Made by a program: the position numbers and the translations under genes
In this document: one piece after another, positions 11,801 to 24,739 of the stretch
How positions within the stretch are numbered: position 1 is the stretch's first letter
How the letters are laid out: each line of letters opens with the position of its first letter
The notes under the pieces: generated by a model
Seen by the model: the letters and a program-made list of their open reading frames with translations, nothing else
Databases searched by the model: none
What the model was told of the DNA's origin: nothing
Source of the DNA: Acanthosepion lycidas
Taxonomy: Eukaryota; Mollusca; Cephalopoda; Sepiida; Sepiidae
Assembly: GCA_963932145.1 (NCBI GenBank)
Contig: OZ010580.1
Location: 4,896,834 to 4,960,833 of the forward strand
DNA length: 64,000 bases
Direction of reading: 5' to 3'

Positions 11801-13679
11801 ATTGAATTTTTAATTCAAAATTTGTTTGAAACATGTCTATCGCGCTCATATTTATGTTTTTTTTAAAGTGCATATTTCTCTTCTCGATATAGGCGGGATA
11901 TCCATGCTGAGCGTAAGGCAGTTACTCTCCTTCCAATTGCTAGAGAAATTATTTCTTTAAATAATTGACACTTAAGATTAAGAATTTGGCGCGCCTTTTG
12001 TATGTTTTTTTTTTATTTTTTTTATTATTGCTAAATTCTGTGTACTTCGTCAAAATCATGTCATTTTCAAATGGCAATCATGTCTTTTATAGTCATTTTT
12101 TCTGTGTTAAAAACCGATTTGATCGAAAAGTTTAACTTAAGATCAGGCAATTTTGATAAAACTATACGAGGAAAGTAAAAATTACTCATTAACAGAATCA
12201 TCAATGGAGCCAGGCTTTCAAGTCATGGCTAAAAACTAGTCTCGGAGCTATAAGGGTTTTATGCTTTCTTTGCTAAAAATTCTTTATCAAAAAGAACATT
12301 CCTTTCTCTCAGAGAGACATGATCAATCGTGGTCACTTAAGGTCAGGTAGGTTTAACTTTTGCAGAGAATCAGATAGACCGAAAATAATCACAATACAAT
12401 CGTGGAGTTAAATTGGAAGTTCATCCCACTCACTATTCGTTCACTATATAATTTTACATGAATTTGCAAGCGAAGAATGAGCAATAAATTTACAAATTAT
12501 CAATTACATCAAAAATCAAAATGCATAGAATATTTGTTTAACATAAAGATTAGGAATTTTTAATGAAAAACGATTTGCAAAATATAAAAATCTTAAAATA
12601 CAAAATTACTTATTAGTACAGTAGTTAGTGTCTCATCGTGACAAACAGTAACGGTTAAGAAGCTAGTCTCACACACTATTCTTAGTGAAGTGAAATTCTC
12701 ATTGGGCACCCCACATGTGACTGCCATATTCAAATAATTTCTGTGCTAATACAATGTACTTAAATAAAACATGAATTTATTAGAACGTCGAAAACACTTT
12801 TTATTTATAATTTATACCTCTACTTTTTCGCTAAAAAGTACCCCAAATATGATGAATATAAAGTTTTATCGTCATTATTATTAAGGGGAAAGACAAATGT
12901 TTTTAAATCCTTTCCAGCACGTTCGCACTTTTGATTAAAGTAAAGATCTCTAGTTTTTCATGCGTCAGCAGTGGGCTAAAATGGGCCAAATATTACTATG
13001 GGAATAATAGATTTTGTTTTTTATTTTTTGGTAAAAAATACATTGTTTTGGAAATCTTTGCAATCAATTTTCAAGACTTATCCACCAAAATATTTTTTAA
13101 TTTTTTTTTTTAAATCTTGGTAAAAATGTTTTTCTTTCTTACATCTGTTACTTAATTTTATGAAGTTTCGAGAAATTAAAATTTCAGTCTCTTCACATAT
13201 TTATGCAGGGCTCCTTAAAGAATTTAAGTCAATTGATTTTTGTCAAACAGAAACACCATTTACCGAAAATCTGGTCTGAATAATAATAAAAAATGCAGTA
13301 AAATTGACATTAATTAGAAGAGCTTTTAAATGAGGACCAAACTAAGAGTTTTGGTCTTCAAAATATTAAATATGCTGAAAAAAAAGTAGCATTTGTCATT
13401 TTTTCTTATTGAAATACAGTAGATCCTCATTTAACTCGGAACGTTGAAGAGAATGTTTAAAATAAATAATCGCCAATTACATTGAGAAATCCACCTGCAT
13501 ACGGATAGAAAATAAATTCTAATCCAGTCCTCAAGTGAGGTTTGTTTTAATTCTGATTAAACCAGAAATCCTTAACGTTCCAGAAAAGCATATATTTTTC
13601 AAAACATTTAATAAAGAGAATTGTCAATTATGTTGTTGATTGATCTATTTTTCGATATAAAGAAACTTTTACTGATAAT
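11801..13679. other. A+T-rich spacer with AGGTACC-family pieces
   Basis: No gene is seen. A decayed family end occurs near 12,817 ('atacctctactttttcgcta'), followed by 'aaagttttatcgtc', which also follows the end at 21,895. The stretch 13,110-13,330 resembles internal sequence of the same family. Confidence 0.5.
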
Positions 13680-14140
13680 AGGTACCTCCACTTTTTCGGC
13701 ATAAATTTTCGATACCTAAGTTTAAAATGAATTTTTTAAAATGAAAAAACATGCTTGAAGATTTCATTTTAGATTTAATTGTAAGTTTATTCATTAAATT
13801 TATTATTTCCATTAAGTAAACAATTCTGGTGTATTTAAGATAGAAACTATATACATTGGAATCTCAAATTTAATTTCAAATTTTTAAATTTTCTTAAAAA
13901 CGGCCATTTTCTTAATTTTAAGAAATTTGTAAAGTGTAATGTCCCCGCGATGACGTAAACAAAAAAAGACTTTAACCAAAATTTTGAACGTGTTACTAAA
14001 TATTAAAAAATTTCAAAAAATAATTAAAAAATTTCATTTTAATAACATAAGCATTTTGACGATAAAACTTTATTTTCGTTAAGTTTGTGACATTTTTTTA
14101 TTACGCTATGCTGTTTTCCCGCGAAAAAGTGGAGGTACCT
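13680..14140. mobile_element. About 460-bp non-autonomous DNA transposon, AGGTACC family
   Basis: The left end AGGTACCTCCACTTTTTCG and the right end are inverted copies of each other over about 19 bases. The subterminal parts differ: left 'gcataaattttcgatacctaag', right 'attacgctatgctg...' toward the middle. Exactly these two subterminal blocks occur, in the opposite orientation and 1.6 kb apart, in the element at 21,895-23,527, so this copy is an internally shortened relative. No coding capacity is seen. The superfamily is not clear from the ends. Confidence 0.8.
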
Positions 14141-15106
14141 AAAATCAGCTATTTTATCAATTTTAAAACGAAAACTCTTTCCAGTCAATTTAAATTAGTT
14201 TTTGAATATAGAAAAAGTATTTTACTTATGGGAAATAAATGTATTTAGCTTAAGTCAAACTCTAAAATTATAGCTTCAAGGAAGATTTTAAATCTGAGGT
14301 ATTGCATTTCTGTGAACGTACCTAAAATCCTAGAATAGTGCAGATTTTTATTTTTTAAACATATCTGGGAATATCAGAAATAGGGCTTTTCTGAATGAGT
14401 CGATTTAACGCTAATGAGAATTAATGTCGAATACGATTCCAATCCAATCTCATGCATATTTCTTTGTATTTTTATATTTCTTTGTATTTTTATATCACTA
14501 AAATAAATACTTTTGAGTTTGACTACAATAATAAAATAATGTAATCATTTTTTATGTGTGATCAAGGGAGAATTCGTCAGAAAAAAAAATTTTTTATAGC
14601 AATTTCGGTTATTTATGCACACTGAAACCCTGTATTTTTGTTATTTAATTTATTTAAGCATTTCACTGGTTTCATTCAAGCAAGAGTCTATGAAAATGAT
14701 GGTTCGAATTTATTTAATAGTACGTTTTTTACAAATTGTACATTGAACATTCGATGTTATTATTTATTCACCGAAAAGGTACAAATGTGCCACGATGGTC
14801 TTCTCTAGTCCTATCTGAAATCTAACTAGTCACAATCTTTGACCCATTCGTACTTAACAATATTCCTTTCACCATAACAACGCTTTTTTTTACTCCTTAC
14901 TGTCACACCACAATCACCAAAATACCACATTTTCTCTATGGAAAAGCCCTAACATGAAATTTTTAATTTTATTTATACAATTATCGAGGGATGGGGAATG
15001 TTACAATATCAGACAAAGAATGTCCGTGTCCAGTCCAGTTTGATATATAATGAATCTGCCCCCCCCCCAATACATGTACAAACGTGATAATCAGATGTAA
15101 AATCAC

Positions 15107-15147
<41 letters not shown>

Positions 15148-17178
15148 TGTATCAAATCAGATTTTCTTTTTTAAAAAATGTTGACAGGTCTAGCTAGACT
15201 GAAATGGACTGATTTTATTTTTGCTTGTATGGTGGCCCGTAATAAAAATCAGTTTTATTTTTGTAAACTAATTGTTTTTTTTTTTCATATAATTACTTTT
15301 AGTTTTAAAGATTTAATTTTTTTGTCACATGAAATGTTGATTACACAGAATGCATGAAATATTCAAATACATTTACTTTTTGATCTCAGGTAATTTATTG
15401 TGAAAAAATAATTTAAAGAAATAAAATTTTCACTAGAAATGAAAAAAAAAAAAAAAAAAAAAATTTTCCATATCTTGTGTGTGTGCTTGCCATGAACTAA
15501 AATAAGCAATTTCTCTTACTCTTGTAATCTTTGTTTCGGAGGAATATCCACCTGAATACGAATGATCCGATCGGAAGAAAAACCTGTCAAATTAATAAAA
15601 TTTAAATGCGTTTTATTTACTTAAACAATTATTAGTTACAGGCAAACCGCAAAAAATGGATGCGCTTTATTCTGGAGATGAAAGAAAAACATGCTACATT
15701 GTTTTTAAGAATTTATGAAAAATCAGGAATTATCCGATTTAAATAAAATATTCAGAACTTATTTGTAAATATTTTTACACTGCGATTTTATTTCTATGTG
15801 AAAGCGAGGAAATACACTACACCTGATTTCGAATGACCGGTCAGGAGAAAATACATCAATCAATCAATTGGTTAATAAAGGAAGGAGAGGAGTGATTTTT
15901 AAGGCGCGAAAAAGTAAACAATCTTTGCAATGTTTATTTTTACATTCGAGTATTAGTTTACATACAAAATCAAGGATCCGATTTAAATGAAATATTCAGA
16001 ACTTATTTGTTAGTGAATGATTTTTACACGGGATAGATTATTTCTGTCCATGTGTGTTTGCCATGAAATAAAGTATTTATCCTTGTCACGTGACTGAGAT
16101 CTTATTTATTTACCGAAATGGTACAAATGTGCCACGAGGGCTAAAAAGGGGGGTGGGGGAAAAAGAATGGTCTTCTCTACTATCTGAAATCTAACTATGT
16201 CTCAATCTTTGACCCATTCGTTCTTACAATATTGATATTCCTTTCACCATAATACCACATTTTCTCTATGAAAAAACCCTAACATGAAATTTTTATTTAT
16301 ACAATTATCGAGGGATGGGAAAAAAATCATAAACCCAATGAGTATGTAACAGTATACAATGAAAAAACATGTTTGTAAAAGAAACTAAACAAAATTAGTA
16401 GTAGGACCCTTCCCAAAAATGTGGCAGAAATCTCGATTAACTGGGTTGAAACAAATCCAGAGAAAAGAGACATCTGTCACCTAAAAAGTGGGCTGGGGTG
16501 GAGACAAGTAACTAAAAAGAGGACAACAAAGGCGGGACTTATGTACTTGCATGCACTAGCTATGTTGAAAGGAAAATATCTTTGTTTCTACGTGAAAGCG
16601 GGAAAACACTTCTCGATCTCGAATGACCCGGTCAGAAAATAACAAGAAAGGCGGGTTTTAAGGTGCGAAAAAGAAAACAATCTTTTTACTTTCTAATTCA
16701 AATAGAAGACACACACTATCAAAACTCAATTCTGAATTCAAAGACTATTCTATTTTATTTGTGTTTGTGCTTACATCAGTGATGATAATCTGAAAAAATT
16801 TCCAATCAATTTGAAATACAGCAAACTCTTGCTTATTGGGAATATTAAATTTAATCTATTAGCATGGAATTGAAACTAAAAAAAGCTTCAAAAATGTTCT
16901 TTCTAAAATGCATTTATTTTTCAAACCTTATACTTTTTTTTGGGAGGTACCTAGTGCAATGTTTAGCCATCCGTCATCACGATGTAATTATCTTCAAGTC
17001 TTTAAAAACGTACTTATCCGAAACTTTATTTGAGGAATATTAGCTGATTTAAAGTTTAATTAATCTGATTTGAAAAAGTTTAAAACTAAAGTTTTCGCTT
17101 TCATCGTCAGAATCTTTCCTTTCGATCAAATAAGTAATAATCATTTATTTTTTTTTTTTTGCAATTGACGAACATGGA
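14141..17178. other. Spacer with direct repeats and simple-sequence tracts
   Basis: No gene is seen. The block at 14,764-15,000 (around 'aatgtgccacgatggtcttc' and 'acaattatcgagggatgggg') is repeated in direct orientation at 16,107-16,322. Smaller modules around 'atttaaataaaatattcaga' and 'cgaatgaccggtcaggagaa' also recur 2-4 times. A poly-C tract (15,060), an (AAT)n tract (15,108-15,148) and a poly-A tract (15,448) are present. An AGGTACC-family right end lies at about 16,770-16,957. Confidence 0.6.
15108..15148. repeat. (AAT)n microsatellite
   Basis: About 13 uninterrupted AAT/TAA units. Confidence 0.95.
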
Positions 17179-17277
17179 ATGTTGAATGTCCTCCATCTCT
17201 ATTCTAATGATTAGAATAGATGGAGGACATTCAACATTTTTAAAGCGGTGTGATTCTAATCACACCGCTTTAAAAAT
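17179..17277. repeat. Two abutting hairpins
   Basis: The first palindrome (17,179-17,238) has arms of about 28 bases around 'tga', with 'gaatgtcctccatct' inverted as 'agatggaggacattc'. The second (17,236-17,277) has 18-base arms around 'ttctaa', containing 'aaagcggtgtga'. They share the T tract between them. This looks like a palindrome next to, or inserted at the edge of, another. Confidence 0.85.
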
Positions 17278-17725
17278 CTATTTTCTGTAAAACTGCTTTT
17301 GTTCAAAGTTAATTTTGTCGCAGTTACAAATGTTAGTTTTAGAATTCTTTTATGTACTGTATTTTTAACGAACGTGCACGTGGGTGAACATTAATTGCCA
17401 CAACTTGTCCTTTGTAACTAAAGGACAGAAAGTAATCGTTGCTTGTCACAGTCAATCATTCTTCAAATCATCCATTCATAGACACGGGTTTGGTTTGCTA
17501 CTGTTTCTATCTACTTTTGCCGTCAACAGGTCTTGTGAAATAGACAAAGTTCCGCACAAAAAATTAATGGCCAGACACGAAAATGGCATTAAAAAAATTG
17601 CATTTTCAAACGTCTTTAACGAACCATCTCCAAAATTCTTAATAAAACGTTCATTAATAAATTTTAAGATCTGCCTTAAATGTGATTTTTTGGCAAATTT
17701 CAAAGGAAAAAGTTGCACTGAACTA
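17278..17725. other. Spacer, no gene supported
   Basis: An open frame of 124 codons (17,384-17,758) is present but ends inside the MITE at 17,726 and resembles nothing I know. It is treated as chance. Confidence 0.5.
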
Positions 17726-17802
17726 TTAGGTTGGTGCAAAAATAATGTCGGGTTTTGAGGTATTTTTTAACGTCAAAAACCGACATTTTTGCACCAACCT
17801 AA
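17726..17802. mobile_element. MADE1-like mariner MITE, 77 bp
   Basis: The ends are TTAGGTTGGTGCAAAAATAA and its inverted counterpart (TTTTTGCACCAACCTAA), with TA on each side (17,724-17,725; 17,803-17,804). This is the terminal repeat of the mariner subfamily that gave human MADE1 (TTAGGTTGGTGCAAAAGTAA). The whole element is essentially two inverted arms with no coding room, so it depends on a transposase made elsewhere. Two further copies lie at 24,431 and 47,588. Confidence 0.93.
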
Positions 17803-18181
17803 TAGTAAAAAAAATTTCATAAATTAGTAACTTTCGGACAAAGAAATGAAAAATACTCAATGTTATTTCAGACTGAAACAAAACAAAGAGAAAAGAATTT
17901 AATATTGAAGGTAAACAAGTTTCATTAAATTGGTCGTTGAAAATTTTTTACTGCGAATAAAAGCCTAAAAGAAAAATCGAAACTATATTTCAATAAATTC
18001 AATTTTATAACAACGTATAGCACACGCGAAAAAGTGTAAATTTACTCATCTCCAATGAATTATTAATTAAATTAACACACGCGGTAAAACTCATTGATCT
18101 TCCGTTACACTTTTTACAAAAAAAATTAACGAAAGAGAAAGCATATCATGATTGAGAAGAAAACATTTCAAATCATTTATT
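17803..18181. other. Spacer upstream of the H3 stem-loop, no gene seen
   Basis: A+T-rich sequence with no recognisable feature. It forms the downstream flank of the H3 gene on the minus strand. Confidence 0.5.
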
Positions 18182-18197
18182 GGCCCTAAAAAGGGCC
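18182..18197 (-). terminator. Histone 3' stem-loop of H3
   Basis: On the minus strand it reads GGCCCTTTTTAGGGCC, a perfect 6-bp stem with 4-base loop, 40 bases after the H3 stop codon. Confidence 0.94.
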
Positions 18198-18237
18198 GTT
18201 TTCTTTAGTGTTGCATCTGAAGATAAAAAAGGCGAAT

Positions 18238-19213
<976 letters not shown>

Positions 19214-19241
19214 AAATCTAAAACACTTTTTCACTCTCAAC

Positions 19242-19257
19242 GGCCCTTTTTAGGGCC
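19242..19257 (+). terminator. Histone 3' stem-loop of H4
   Basis: GGCCCTTTTTAGGGCC is a perfect consensus element followed by the same 'acccactttctacgaattta' found behind the H4 pseudogene. Confidence 0.95.
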
Positions 19258-21439
19258 ACCCACTTTCTACGAATTTAAATCAACGATTGCAAGATATGTA
19301 CTTAATTACCAAGTGATTTTTATAAATTTAATATTTTTTCTTGGATTGCTATATAACAATTTCATAAAACATACCTATAATTTTTACGTAAATCTCCGAA
19401 TTTTTTTTGTTTAATAATCTGTTAGGAAGTTTTCAAGGCACGTAACTTTGGTAATCTCGTCAACATATGAGAAGCTATGTACACAATTTAAAATTCTTTT
19501 TAAATACTGCTACATTTAAGAGGCTAAAATTATTATATAATCATAGTGAAAACTGAAATGTTCCAAATAGTTAAATTAAATACTATTGGCCTTTTACTCT
19601 TTTTATTATAACAATTCGTAAATCATTCATAACAATTCTGGTTTGAGAATAAAGTAAATATTTTGACATGAACATTGCCAAACCGAAGCTGAATTTAATT
19701 ACAAAATGTGCGTGCGCTATGAACGAAAATCTTTCGTTGTTTTCATGTGAAATTGAGGGAAAACTCATCTGACCTCGAATGACCCGGGTTGAAAAATGTA
19801 TCAGTCAGCTAATCTTTTTTTCCATAAATGTATGACAAAGCAAAATGCTTGCTTGTTCGTACAATTGACCAAATAAATTAGTTAACACGCACAAATAAAA
19901 AGAACATTAAAAAAACAGCATTTCAAATTACAATATTTCTTTCGATAGAAATTGTTGCATGTTTCCAAAATGAATTGCAAGTAAATTCAGCACGTTTAAT
20001 AATTTATTATATTGTCTGTTAAGCCGCGTTATGTAATTTAAAATTTTTTTTACCGTCACTGATAACATACAATGCTAATTCAAGAATAAAACACGAAAAA
20101 CTAAATAAAAAAAAAAGAATTTAGACATCTCATTTACAATAGAATGAACTATATTTGGTAAAATTTATTTTACCGTTTTTATGTAGTCCACTTTTAAAAA
20201 CATTAATATATCAATGTAAAATAATCTTTTTAAATCGCTTGGAGTTCTTGCTTTTTTCATTTATGAAAAAAAAAACGAAAGAGTCAATTGAACAAAAAAT
20301 GTAAGTATCACCTCATCAAATCAATATTTCATTTGAAACAAGTTATTTTAAAAAGCTTTACCTAGTAATCGTATGTTGTCGAAATATGAAAAGTTAAACT
20401 AAATAAAACTAATTCGTCTGGCGTAATTCGATATAAATTTTCGATACCTAAGGTTTAAAATGAATTTTTAAAAATGCAGAAAATTTATTTAGCTTTAATA
20501 ATTAAATGTTAAATAATTAAATTTACTATTTACTACAGTATTTAAAATACTCTATTTCAAAATAAAATTATATTGATTGGAATGCTATCTTTTTAATAGC
20601 GACCACTTTCTCACTTTTTTAAGAAATTTGTAAACAAAACAAAATTATCGGTTTTAAAAATCTTCCAAAATCACATGACTAGAATTGTGAATATTTTCTT
20701 TTTTTTAACTACCTAGTAAATTAATTCTTACAAATTAACGTATTTTCAGCCATTATCTATTTTATTAACTAAGTCAACGTTTGAAGATGCTTTCTGAAAA
20801 AAAATAAAATTTAAAATACTATAAAATTTTAAATTAAAGTTTAATAACTCAGATGAAATACCTTGATAGTGATAACTCGATATGAAATGTTACGTATTTT
20901 ATATTTTTTCATTTTATTCTTTATCATGATGTTTATGAAATGTTAGCTTTTTTTCTTTATTAAATTTTTATAGTACTTTTATATTATTACTTTCCTAATT
21001 CTTTAAACACTTTATTATTTTTTTAACCCAGTACCCTCAGTGCAACACAAAATAGTGGTCGTGCCTCTACGCGAACCATCAGCTCCCGATACGCAGCTAT
21101 GCTAAGGAATTATTTGTAAAGTAAAGAAAGATTAAGGCTTAAGCTTATATTTTTGTTTTTGTGTTAATAAACTGCTTATTCTTTTATTTATTTTTTGTTT
21201 TGATATTGAATTATTTTTTGTAAAATAAACAGAAGTTAAATAGTCAAATGTTATTACTTATTATATCGTTTCCGGTAAAGCAATTACCACGAAATATACA
21301 GGTACGTGACACGTTGAGGAAAAAAAAAGTGTCGGGCCACCATATCAGATACTTTGAGAAGCACTGCCCTAAATAATATTTTTTTTAAATTGCTATGTGT
21401 AACAGAGGAAAACTGAAAAGATTTTCGGGTATATTTTGT
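19258..21439. other. A+T-rich spacer downstream of H4
   Basis: No gene is seen. The first 130 bases match the flank of the H4 pseudogene (1,288-1,390). The 19,700-19,870 block matches 2,330-2,470 and 7,890-8,030. A decayed AGGTACC-family subterminal block ('tttcgatacctaaggtttaa') occurs near 20,440. Confidence 0.55.
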
Positions 21440-21455
21440 GGCCCTGAAAAGGGCT
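21440..21455 (-). terminator. Relic histone stem-loop of a lost H2A
   Basis: The minus strand reads AGCCCTTTTCAGGGCC: loop and inner stem are intact, with the outermost pair altered. It sits where the H2A stem-loop should lie relative to the H2B remnant that follows, but no H2A coding sequence is left between them. Confidence 0.75.
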
Positions 21456-21604
21456 GTTTTTGTCTTCTACTGTCTCTTCAATCGTCATCATTGCTGGCTG
21501 ATTTTCGAAATACAAGTCCTGAATAACATAGCGTCGACTTCGTATTTGTTCAATTGATAGTGGTCAACTCCATCATTGAGAAATGAAATCGTATCTGCAA
21601 CTAG

Positions 21605-21838
21605 TTCTGCTGATATTTTACCGCTCAAATTTAAACAAAAAAAAATCTCACTCCGTATTATTTTTTGACCAATGAAAACAGTAAAACAAAGACGCTCTTG
21701 AAGCCGATGTGGCTAATGTATATTCAATTACTGGCTACAATATTCATTAACAATTTTAACGATGCCTCCTACTGAAGTTAGTTCAAAGGGTGCTAAAAAG
21801 GCCGGTAAATCTAAGGTTTCTCGTGATGGTGAGGTTAA
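21605..21838 (+). pseudogene. H2B pseudogene: promoter and first ~25 codons only
   Basis: The sequence matches the intact H2B promoter ('ctgatattttaccgctcaaa', CCAAT at about 21,670) and then the coding start at 21,762: [20 protein letters not shown], continuing a few codons into degraded text. The histone fold is entirely absent. About 55 bases farther on an AGGTACC-family transposon begins. With the relic stem-loop at 21,440 this is the remains of a third divergent H2A/H2B pair. Confidence 0.88.
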
Positions 21839-21894
21839 GTTTTGTGAAGTACGGTGGCTGTTAATAATTATGTTAAAATAAAACTATTTAATTT

Positions 21895-23527
21895 AGGTAC
21901 CTCCATTTTTTTCGCGGAAAACAGCGTAGCGTAATGAAAAAGGCCATAAACTTAAAGTTTTATCGTCAAAATATTTAAGAAAGATATTTTTTAATCTCGA
22001 AATTTTGGTTAAAATCATTTGTTTTTACGTCATCGCTTTCCGTTGAAAACACATTGATTTGGAAATTCTTGTAAAAATCAAATAATTGTCCGATTTTAAT
22101 GAAATTTTCAGGACTTATTCACAAATGAATGAAATTATTTCTGAATTTTTTTTTTAGATATGTTACTCCCCACTCACTTACTTAATTTCATGAAATTTCG
22201 CAAAAAACTTTCTATTACCTGATTTTTTTTTTCCTTAAAAATAGGAGTCCTTGGAGACTGTAAACTTTTTTTTTTTTCAAATTTGAGTTATCTAACTGAA
22301 AATCTGATCTGAATTGAAAAATAATGAATCCAATAAATAAAACTGGCATTTTATTAATAAGAAAAGTTTTTAATTGCTTTTGTAAATAATATTAAGGACA
22401 TTATTGTCTGAAGAAATAAAATTTTTCTGATGAATAACGAATTTTTACAATAATTTTTTTCATTTTTTAAAAATTTTAATTATAATAATTTATAATAGTT
22501 TAAAATCGTGTAACATTCTGTATTGGGCTATTTCCTGGATGTGATATAGTAATTAAGTGGATTTATAAATTCAAAATTTAAAAGATTAATAAATTTAGTT
22601 GAGCTATTCTATTTTTAAAATAATTTATTTTGTATTTTTTTTTTTTACTTAATACGTTCCTTATTTTCATGTATGGTGGACTGAAATTGCCATTATGATC
22701 TAGAAGTTTTGTCCCTTCATTAGGTCGCTTCAATTACGTTTCAACAGGTTTTCAAAATTTCCATTCAGCTTCAAAAGTTTAAAGCTTAAACTAAGTTTAA
22801 CTTTTTTCAATTACTATTACGCTAAATATTTTTATTTTATGTATTTACATTAGTGTGGGTTATTTTTATGTATTTACATTAGTGTGGGTCATATCTCAAA
22901 TGAGTAATCATGGTATTTCATTTGTTATTAAAATTATAAAATTAATTGAAGAAAATTTTATAGTATTTTAATTTTTTATTTTATTTTTACATCTTCGAAA
23001 GACAAATAAAAGTCAATAAAATATTAAATAATTGCGGAAAATATGTTTATTTGTGAAAACAAATAATAATAATAATAATAAGTAGTTAAAAATCAAAAAA
23101 ATGTGTTCACTTAGATTTCTAACAATTATGTCAATTAGTCATACATAGTAGCTGTCATCGCTTCGTCAATCAGCAGTTCATCAAACCTTGGATCAGATGA
23201 ACGGGACTAATCATTAATAATTGGTTGTGTTTTACTTTTTTATGCTATAAGTAATGTTTATTTCAAATCAGATTAACTTTAAACTTTTTCGTTTACAGGT
23301 TTCTTAAAATTAAGAAAATTTTAAGAAATCGAAATTAAATTTGACATTCCAATCTATATAATTTCTATCTGAAATCCACCAGAATATTTTACTTAATGGA
23401 AATAATAAATTTAAGCATTAAGCTTTCAATTAAAGCTAAAATGAAATCTTCAAGAAAGCTTTTTCATTTTTAAAATTTAATATTAAACCTTAGGCATCGA
23501 AAATTTATGCTGAAAAAGCGGAGGTGC
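21895..23527. mobile_element. About 1.6-kb DNA transposon, AGGTACC family, long copy
   Basis: The left end AGGTACCTCCATTTTTTTCG and the right end GCTGAAAAAGCGGAGGTGC are imperfect inverted repeats. The left subterminal block ('aaaacagcgtagcgtaatga', then 'cttaaagttttatcgtc') and the right one ('ccttaggcatcgaaaattta') are those of the 460-bp copy at 13,680, inverted. The body is A+T-rich and no transposase frame is recognisable, so it is non-autonomous or decayed. It lies just past the broken end of the H2B remnant. Confidence 0.75.
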
Positions 23528-24430
23528 AAATAAATACTTGACAAAAAACAAAATAAAAGTCAACAAAAGATAACCATTTCAATGAAAACCTTGTTAGTAG
23601 CACGGTTTGGCTTAATGCCCGGTAAATCTTAAATTAAAGCTGAAAACACGCACAATAATTCACACTAATTCGACTGGAATAGTTCCACTCAATAATCACT
23701 GCAGTTAGTAGCCTGACACCTCTATTTATACACCTGGCGGTAAACATTCATAAGTCCAGAGTGTCACGCTCAAACCTCGGTGTTGGTAGTTGACAGTAAA
23801 ATGATAGATGACAGTAAGAAAAAAGGAAGAGGAAAAATGGGAATGCTTGAACTAAATTCAAAAAAATTATTTAAAATTAGGTACCACCAATAATTTGATG
23901 AAAATCAGTATAGCATAAGGTCCCAAACTTAATAAAAACAAAATGTTTGTTATTATTAAGAGGAGGAGGAAAGAACAAAGTATTTTAATTATTTTTTACT
24001 TTCTAACACATTCTAAATTTGGGTCCAAAATCTTTTTTTTAATTAACTTTGTACTGGTGGTAATGGCCATTTTAGTCTATAATTGTCTGATTTTAATGAA
24101 ACTTTCTGGACTTATTCAAAAACGAATTAATTTATTTTTGAAATTTCTATTTTTAGAAAATATTGGTAAAAATATCTTTTAACATCTGTTACAACCGCCG
24201 CCCCCTGCATAACAATTTTATAAAATTTTCTAGAATTTTCAACAGTTCGCAAATTGTTTTATATTACTTATAAGCAGGACTCCTTAAAGAAAGTAAATCA
24301 ATTCTTTTTTTCACAACTACTGCCAACTTTTTAAAAATCTGCACCAAATTGTAAAATAAAAACTGCAATAAAACTATCTAATTATATAATTAGATAGGCT
24401 TTTATAAATAATATACATTTAAGGACATTA
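23528..24430. other. Spacer with another AGGTACC-family left end
   Basis: No gene is seen. At 23,879 'aggtaccaccaataatttga' followed by 'ggtcccaaacttaataaaaa' opens a truncated family copy that runs to about 24,300. The 23,590-23,760 stretch, somewhat richer in G+C, contains 'caataatcactgcagttagt' and is unidentified. Confidence 0.5.
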
Positions 24431-24531
24431 TTAGGTTGGTGCAAAAATAAAAACGTAATAATGTCGTTTTTTGACGTTAAAAATACGTCAAAAAACGACA
24501 TTATTACGTCATTATTTTTGCACCAACCTGA
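24431..24531. mobile_element. MADE1-like mariner MITE, 101 bp
   Basis: Begins TTAGGTTGGTGCAAAAATAA and ends with the inverted repeat (TTATTTTTGCACCAACCTGA), with TA on both sides. The interior is a longer palindrome ('acgtaataatgtcgtttttt' inverted) than in the copies at 17,726 and 47,588. Confidence 0.92.
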
Positions 24532-24550
24532 TATTATGTGAAGAAAAAAA

Positions 24551-24689
24551 CCTGCTTCAATACTTTGTAAATGTAGATGGAGTAACTTTCCTTCCTCTTC
24601 TTCCTTTTTTTCTTACCATCACCACCACGGGAAGCCTTAGCTTTACCGGCCTTTTTAGCACCCTTTGAACTAACTTCAGTCGGAGCCAT
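24551..24689 (-). pseudogene. Inverted 5' fragment of histone H2B
   Basis: On the minus strand 139 bases, from the ATG (24,687-24,689) through the codons of VLKQ, match the intact H2B gene at 3,626 with about two differences. Similarity continues upstream of the ATG to about 24,740, covering the 5' UTR. The match stops abruptly at 'gaagcag', about 20 bases from the MITE at 24,431-24,531. The near identity means a recent copy, in the opposite orientation to the intact gene. No stem-loop or fold remains. Confidence 0.92.
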
Positions 24690-24739
24690 CGTTAAATCGT
24701 TGTTAACAGAATGTTGCCAGTAACTGAATATACATTTTA

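Noticed and set aside
17384-17758. 124-codon open frame near the H3 gene
   Set aside because: It runs into a MITE at 17,726, resembles no family, and a chance frame of this length is plausible.
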